This document shows positions 59,111 to 64,000 of a stretch of 64,000 nucleotides of DNA, one piece after another. The stretch's first letter is position 1, and every line of letters begins with the position of its first letter. A program made the translations under genes and the position numbers. The notes beneath the pieces are model-generated. The model saw only the letters and a list, made by a program, of their open reading frames with translations. It was not told the DNA's origin and did no database searches. Source of the DNA: Chitinophaga terrae (ex Kim and Jung 2007) (GTDB lineage: Bacteria; Bacteroidota; Bacteroidia; Chitinophagales; Chitinophagaceae); the NCBI RefSeq assembly GCF_900107795.1, contig NZ_FNRL01000002.1, positions 310,001 through 374,000 on the forward strand, in the 5' to 3' direction.

Positions 59111-62104
59111 ATGAAATGTTTAGCTAGTCTTTGTATTCCACTTTTCCTGTTATTTCCCTGCTTGCCGGCGTCCACACAATCAAACAACCTGAAAGCGGGA
59201 TTTCTCCGCCCGCCCGCCAATTGCCGGCCCGGCGTTTATTGGTATTTCATGGATGGGAATATGAACGCAGAAAGCATTACCCGCGACCTGGAGTCGATGA
59301 AAACGGCTGGTATAGGGCAGGTAGTGTTCCTTGAAGTGAATGTGGGTATCCCACGGGGGAATGTTACTTTCCTGAGCGACGAATGGCTGCATCTCTTTTC
59401 TCACCTGGTAAAAGAAGCAACGCGTTTAGGTATATCCGTTACACTCGGCATAGGGCCGGGGTGGACAGGAAGCGGAGGACCATGGGTAACCGCCAATCGT
59501 TCCATGCAAACCCTGGTAGCCAGCGAAACGGTTATTCAGGCGAATGATGCAGCGCCTGTTGTACTGCCTGTGCCGCCTCCGGAAAAACCTTTTTTCGGTG
59601 AGGGTACTTTAACTGATGAATTGCGTGACAAACGTAATGCGTTCTATGAAGACGTGGCCGTATTGGCCTTCCCGGCGCCGGAGAAACAGGAAAAGATTGC
59701 CAGCTGGCCTGAAAAAGCATTCTATTACCGGGCTCCATATACATCCAGTATCGTTAAGCCATTTTTGACGGAAGCCACTACAGTGGTAGATCCTGCTGCT
59801 ACAATACCGCGCCGGGAGGTGCTTGACCTGACGGAAAAAATGGATAAACAGGGCCGGTTACACTGGCGGCCTCAAAGCGGGAAATGGATAGTAATGCGCT
59901 TCGGAAGCCGCAACAACGGCGCTGTTACGCGTCCTGCTCCCATACCGGGATTAGGTTTTGAATGCGATAAATTTGATACTACCGCCCTGAAAGATCACCT
60001 CAACGCGTACGTGGGAAGAATATTTGAAAAAGTGGGAATGAAGCCAGGAAAACAATCGCCCGGCGGAATAACATTCCTGCATATGGATAGCTGGGAAATG
60101 GGTTCGCAAAACTGGTCGCAGCATTTCAGGAAAGAGTTCTCCAGGCGCAGGGGATATGATCCGTTAAAATACTTCCCGGCCTATCGGGGTTACGTAGTGG
60201 ACAACGCCCAGGTAAGTGAACGTTTCCTGTGGGATATGCGCTTAACGACGCAGGAACTGATATTCGAATACCATGTGAAGTTTGTAAAAGAATATGCAAA
60301 GAAATACAACCTGAAGCTATCTATTGAGCCATACGATATGAATCCAACATCCGACCTGGAACTCGGGCGGCTGGCAGATGTGCCCATGGCCGAGTTCTGG
60401 AGCCTGCATAGGGGATTCAACAGCTCTTTCAGTGTAATAGAAGCATCTTCCATTGCTCATGTTGAAGGAAAACCGCAGGTACCCGCCGAGGCTTTTACCG
60501 CGCAGGATAATGAAGGGTGGCAGCAGCACCCTGCATCCATGAAGAACCAGGGCGATTGGGCATTTGCCGCAGGTGTGAACAGGTTTGTATACCATACCTT
60601 CCAGAACCAGTTCCTGCCGGATTCTTTAAAGCCCGGTGCAACTATGGGGCCATATGGTATACATTGGGACAGGAGCCAGACATGGTGGCCGATGGCAGGC
60701 AGTTATCATCAGTATGTAACCCGCTGCTCCTATTTGTTGCAGCAAGGCCGCACGGTTGCCGATATCCTGTACCTGGCGCCGGAAGGATGCCCGCATGTTT
60801 TTGTACCTCCTTCGTCTGCCATCCGTGGCGATACGATCGGCGACAGGCGCGAGTATAACTTCGATGGATGTACGGCGTCGCAATTGGCCAGGGCGAAGGT
60901 GGTGAATAAGAAAATTGTATTTCCCGGCGGCGCAACATACAGGGTGTTGGTATTGCCCGCTTCTGAAACTATGACGCCTGAGTTGCTTTCAGTGGTAGAA
61001 CGCCTGCTGAAAGCCGGTGCAATGGTGATCGGTAACCCGCCTTCCAGGTCGCCAAGCCTGGTAAACTATCCTGCCTGCGATAAAGAAGTTGTAGCCGCAG
61101 CTAAGCGAATATGGGCAGTTGCCGATGATCCTTCTCTTTCTATCCGCCCTTATGGAAAAGGAACAATTATCTCCGGCGGCAATACAAAAGAACTGGATGG
61201 CCAGTTGTATCCTTTTTATGAAACTGTAACGGCAATGCTTAAACGCTACGGGGCGCCGGCAGACTTTGAGGCCGACGGTCCCGTGAGGTACACCCACAGG
61301 ACTGGCGGACATTGGGATGTATATTTCGTTTCAAACACTACTGATAAACCTGTTAATGTTCAGTGCCGTTTCCGTACAACCAAAGGAGCGCCCGAACGCT
61401 GGGATGCCATTAATGGCAAGATCAGCCGGGTAAAATATTTTGAACAGGAAGGTCCGGTCACTTCCCTTCCTTTGCAGTTAGATGCATTTGAAAGCTGCTT
61501 TATAGTGTTTGATGAGAATAACCGCTGGGCCTCAATTTCAGCGCCTGTAGAAAAGAAATCGTTGCAGGTAATGGATCTCAGCACTGAATGGAAAGTAGCC
61601 TTTGATAAAAAATGGGGAGGGCCTGAGATGGCCGACTTTTCCCGGTTGCAGGACTGGAGCCGGTCGCCGGATTCCGGTATCCGTTATTATTCAGGCATCG
61701 CTGTCTATACCAAAACATTCGACTACAATGCTTCGATGAAACAAAGCGGCATTTACCTGGATCTTGGAAAAGTCCGTAACCTTGCCCGCATTACCCTGAA
61801 TGGAAAAGAGTTAGGCACTGTATGGACAGCGCCATGGCGTATTGATATCAGTTCGGCTCTAAAGCAAAAGAACAATGTGCTGAAAATAGAAGTAGCGAAT
61901 TTATGGGCGAACCGGTTGATCGGCGATGAACGAAGGACGGACGATGGCATAAAGAACGGCGCCTGGCCTCAATGGTTGATAAACGGAACGCCAAGGCCTG
62001 GTAACAGGTATACTTTCACAACCAGCAGGCAATATAATGCTAACTCCAGGTTGTTTGAGTCGGGGTTACTGGGGCCAGTCACTATTACAATAGAGGACGA
62101 ATAG
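59111..62104 (+). CDS. Glycoside hydrolase family 106-like (alpha-L-rhamnosidase type)
   Basis: The 997-residue secreted protein has a signal peptide (cleaved near ASTQS) and the GH106-type N-terminal motif GVYWYFMDGNMNAESITRDL with MKTAGIGQVV, then a large catalytic region and a C-terminal jelly-roll domain (SGIAVYTKTFDY, LDLGKVRNLARITLNGKELG). GH106 members remove alpha-L-rhamnose from plant or bacterial glycans. There are no SusC, SusD or other carbohydrate genes next to it, so it is an isolated enzyme rather than part of a utilisation locus. The substrate is not fixed by sequence. Confidence 0.88.
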   Translation: MKCLASLCIPLFLLFPCLPASTQSNNLKAGFLRPPANCRPGVYWYFMDGNMNAESITRDLESMKTAGIGQVVFLEVNVGIPRGNVTFLSDEWLHLFSHLVKEATRLGISVTLGIGPGWTGSGGPWVTANRSMQTLVASETVIQANDAAPVVLPVPPPEKPFFGEGTLTDELRDKRNAFYEDVAVLAFPAPEKQEKIASWPEKAFYYRAPYTSSIVKPFLTEATTVVDPAATIPRREVLDLTEKMDKQGRLHWRPQSGKWIVMRFGSRNNGAVTRPAPIPGLGFECDKFDTTALKDHLNAYVGRIFEKVGMKPGKQSPGGITFLHMDSWEMGSQNWSQHFRKEFSRRRGYDPLKYFPAYRGYVVDNAQVSERFLWDMRLTTQELIFEYHVKFVKEYAKKYNLKLSIEPYDMNPTSDLELGRLADVPMAEFWSLHRGFNSSFSVIEASSIAHVEGKPQVPAEAFTAQDNEGWQQHPASMKNQGDWAFAAGVNRFVYHTFQNQFLPDSLKPGATMGPYGIHWDRSQTWWPMAGSYHQYVTRCSYLLQQGRTVADILYLAPEGCPHVFVPPSSAIRGDTIGDRREYNFDGCTASQLARAKVVNKKIVFPGGATYRVLVLPASETMTPELLSVVERLLKAGAMVIGNPPSRSPSLVNYPACDKEVVAAAKRIWAVADDPSLSIRPYGKGTIISGGNTKELDGQLYPFYETVTAMLKRYGAPADFEADGPVRYTHRTGGHWDVYFVSNTTDKPVNVQCRFRTTKGAPERWDAINGKISRVKYFEQEGPVTSLPLQLDAFESCFIVFDENNRWASISAPVEKKSLQVMDLSTEWKVAFDKKWGGPEMADFSRLQDWSRSPDSGIRYYSGIAVYTKTFDYNASMKQSGIYLDLGKVRNLARITLNGKELGTVWTAPWRIDISSALKQKNNVLKIEVANLWANRLIGDERRTDDGIKNGAWPQWLINGTPRPGNRYTFTTSRQYNANSRLFESGLLGPVTITIEDE

Positions 62105-62129
62105 ACGGCTGCCAGGTAATTTCGTATAG

Positions 62130-62164
62130 GGCTGACCTTTATATTTTTGGGTCAGCCTTTTTTT
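62130..62164 (+). terminator. Terminator after the glycosidase gene
   Basis: Stem GGCTGACC (62130-62137) pairs with GGTCAGCC (62150-62157), then a run of seven T. The rest of the 295-nt gap to the next gene is unremarkable. Confidence 0.9.
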
Positions 62165-62399
62165 ATTGAACAATGCTAACTCCACTCTTACAGGGATGGA
62201 GCGAGCGTGTTCATTTTATTCATTCTGAAATTCTGTTCATTTTGTTCATTCACGAAACGGCTGACTTCCCTGCTGTTTTAACCCCTATTTTAGCTGCTGT
62301 ACCGAAATAGCCCGATAGAATCATAGCGATAGTATCCTTATGCATAACCCACTGCGTCCCTATAACTCCCGGAATGTCGTTTCTGTTTGCCAAAGCAGA

Positions 62400-63761
62400 A
62401 TGAAGTACCTGTTATGCCTGTTGGGATGTTGTTTATTCTCGCTTTTAACCAATGCACAAAATTGCCCCGTTACCCAGCAGAGGAAATACGCTACCCAACA
62501 TATAGAAGAGAGTTCAGCGGGTTCGGTATCCGAAGGTGAAAAAAGCGCGGATGCAAACCCAAAAACTGCGTCCACATTAAGTATAGGATTGGCGCTTTTA
62601 GGCGGTAGCGCTACTCAGCATATGGGCTTCAGTTCACGGGTTCAGGCGGGTACACCGGTAAGCGTTAAAATAAATTATCCTTCAAGTCTCCTGGGTGTGG
62701 GCGTTACCGTTACGGTACAACCCTTTGTTTACAACGGTTCAGGTAGCCCTGTGGCCACAGGCCGGTCCTGGACCGCTTCCAGCCTTCTTGCGTTGGCCAG
62801 CGCCAATGGCGATTTTATCATGACAGTAACCCCGCAAAATAACAGTGGCGTTAACCTGCCTTACGATGGGGTTTCAGTGAAAATGTCGGCAGCCGTGGGG
62901 CTTGGACTTAGCATGAATGTTTACGACGCCTGGATCATGGAAACCGTTAATCCTGCCGCCTGCAATAATCCAATAGATGTATTGTCGGGCGCCCGGGCCG
63001 GTGCAGTGCAGTTACTCAATGCTACCGGTGGGGTGACCCAACCCTGGGACGCGATAGACGATGATCCCGGACTGACCACTTACGCAACGCTTAACACAGG
63101 TGTACAGGTATTAAGCCAGGTATTTGAAACGGTTGTTTTCAGTACTCCATCAAAACCCGGCGATTCGCTCTATATCGTATTGCAGGACCCCGGCGCCGCA
63201 TTGCTGGACCTGGGACTCCTGAATGGTTTCAGGATACAGCCTTACCTCGGCGATAACGCTGTTGGCGCCCCAATAACTAATAGCGCATCCCTGCTGAACC
63301 TGCGTTTGCTGGCTGGTGCAGGGAACAAGTATGTGTTGTCTGCCGCTGTGCCGGCGTCGTTCGACCGGCTCGATATACAAATGGGAGGGGTAGCCAACGC
63401 GCTTGCGTCCCTGCGGCTATATGATGTTCGAATGGTCGCGCCCCGTCCGCAGATCGAATTGCAGTTGAACGGTATTCCGGATGCGGGCCCTGTATGCATC
63501 CGGGATGTAGGAAAGATCAAACTGCAAGTAACGAACATCGATCCCTGCGCCACTTATTACTGGTACAAATCAGACAATACGCCACTGCCGGCAGGCACTT
63601 CGTTTTCGCCGGTCCTTACCGCCGCCGGAACTTATACCTGGTATGTGGAAGCAGTTCGGAACGGCTGTTCCAGCCAGGTTAAAAATCGTATGCCCGTTAC
63701 CGTGAAAATAGTTCCCGTACCTGGTAGTCCCTTGCTTACTATTCAACCAAATAATCCATAA
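62400..63761 (+). CDS. Secreted surface protein with Ig-like C-terminal domain
   Basis: The 453-residue protein has a signal peptide MKYLLCLLGCCLFSLLTNAQ; the ATG at 62400 is chosen as it starts that peptide, while an in-frame ATG at 62340 gives an implausible extension. Two related beta-rich domains follow (about 60-190 and 195-370), then an Ig-like domain (about 375-470) with the family-like ATYYWYKSDNTPLPAG and GTYTWYVEA. It ends PNNP with no type IX sorting domain. The next gene begins 3 nt later, so they are likely to be co-expressed parts of a surface structure. Confidence 0.75.
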   Translation: MKYLLCLLGCCLFSLLTNAQNCPVTQQRKYATQHIEESSAGSVSEGEKSADANPKTASTLSIGLALLGGSATQHMGFSSRVQAGTPVSVKINYPSSLLGVGVTVTVQPFVYNGSGSPVATGRSWTASSLLALASANGDFIMTVTPQNNSGVNLPYDGVSVKMSAAVGLGLSMNVYDAWIMETVNPAACNNPIDVLSGARAGAVQLLNATGGVTQPWDAIDDDPGLTTYATLNTGVQVLSQVFETVVFSTPSKPGDSLYIVLQDPGAALLDLGLLNGFRIQPYLGDNAVGAPITNSASLLNLRLLAGAGNKYVLSAAVPASFDRLDIQMGGVANALASLRLYDVRMVAPRPQIELQLNGIPDAGPVCIRDVGKIKLQVTNIDPCATYYWYKSDNTPLPAGTSFSPVLTAAGTYTWYVEAVRNGCSSQVKNRMPVTVKIVPVPGSPLLTIQPNNP

Positions 63762-63764
63762 AAT

Positions 63765-64000
63765 ATGAAAACAACTACACTTATGAAGAGTCCATCCCTT
63801 TACCGCTTCGCCCTTCTGGCTGTTATAATGCTTATGAGCGCATGGCAGTTAAAAGCACAGGTCATTAAAACGGCGGCCGACCTGGTAGGAACAAGTACGC
63901 AGGATGGTAAAACCATCATCTGTTCTGAGAGCGCGAATTTTACGCTTAAATCTTCGACTGTTGACCCTACCGACAACACTACCCCTTATAAAACCTGGAC
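63765..64000 (+). CDS. Secreted protein, 3' end outside the window
   Basis: The frame opens at 63765 with MKTTTLMKSPSLYRFALL and contains a signal peptide (cleaved near LKAQ); an internal ATG at 63783 is also possible. Only 78 codons are visible, ending in a Thr/Asp-rich stretch (SSTVDPTDNTTPYKTW), and the gene runs off the window. It is 3 nt after the previous surface-protein gene, so probably in the same operon. No family can be given from this piece. Confidence 0.7.
   Translation, partial: MKTTTLMKSPSLYRFALLAVIMLMSAWQLKAQVIKTAADLVGTSTQDGKTIICSESANFTLKSSTVDPTDNTTPYKTW

Overview
The window reads as chromosome of a Bacteroidota bacterium, most likely Chitinophagaceae (Chitinophaga-like). The reasons are the LpxC-FabZ fusion, PorX with its PglZ domain, a TonB receptor with a carboxypeptidase-like regulatory domain, DUF3098 beside ftsX, and TAnnTTTG -7 promoter boxes before many genes. 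Base composition is even, most genes are housekeeping, and there is no rRNA, tRNA, CRISPR array, prophage or transposase gene.

Layout. 1-6.1 kb: the end of a transglutaminase-like gene and an ATP synthase operon atpB-E-F-H-A that stops at a terminator without atpG. 6.1-9.4 kb: TonB receptor, secreted helical protein and small winged-helix regulator. 9.4-18.9 kb: pdxA, rsmA, a 2-hydroxyacid dehydrogenase, greA, a HIT protein, two orphan OmpR-type response regulators, ruvC, an LPG-synthase-like membrane protein, a DUF3108 protein and ruvB. 19-24.7 kb: M28 peptidase, lipoprotein, M23 peptidase, then a tight operon of a divergent Lgt-like membrane protein, a Cys-rich radical SAM enzyme and a small membrane protein. 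24.7-31.7 kb: leuS, ftsX, DUF3098, uppP, ald, tsaE. 31.9-41.3 kb: Cu+ P-type ATPase, recQ, an oxidoreductase, a HerA-like ATPase, a GroES-like protein, an MBL hydrolase and an MFS transporter. 41.4-46.6 kb: lipid A operon lpxD, lpxC/fabZ, lpxA with a lone ABC ATPase, and an HD hydrolase. 47-52.8 kb: porX, a small conserved protein, an MBL phosphodiesterase, an HhH protein, an acyl-CoA dehydrogenase, a candidate small RNA and a dihaem cytochrome c. 53.2-57 kb: a small helical protein and the protein quality-control group tig-clpP-clpX. 57.6-64 kb: secreted proteins and a GH106-type glycosidase.

Two things stand out. First, four long inverted repeats (208, 195, 194 and 394 bp) with CACGCAAAG ends and a roughly 9-nt AAAG rhythm sit between genes. 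Arms match better within an element than between elements. In the three convergent gene pairs that carry one, both ends touch the stop codons with no spare base, with TGA at one end and TAG at the other. Second, the Lgt-like/radical SAM pair (8-bp overlap) looks like an undescribed membrane-lipid or lipoprotein modification system: the radical SAM protein has the cysteine layout of the archaeal tetraether synthase family, and the Lgt-like protein lacks the usual essential His.

Regulation visible in the sequence includes -7 boxes (TAnnTTTG, or the variant TATCTTCG), strong intrinsic terminators, a hairpin plus T-run in the greA leader, paired hairpins between atpE and atpF, and a 20-bp hairpin separating clpP from clpX.
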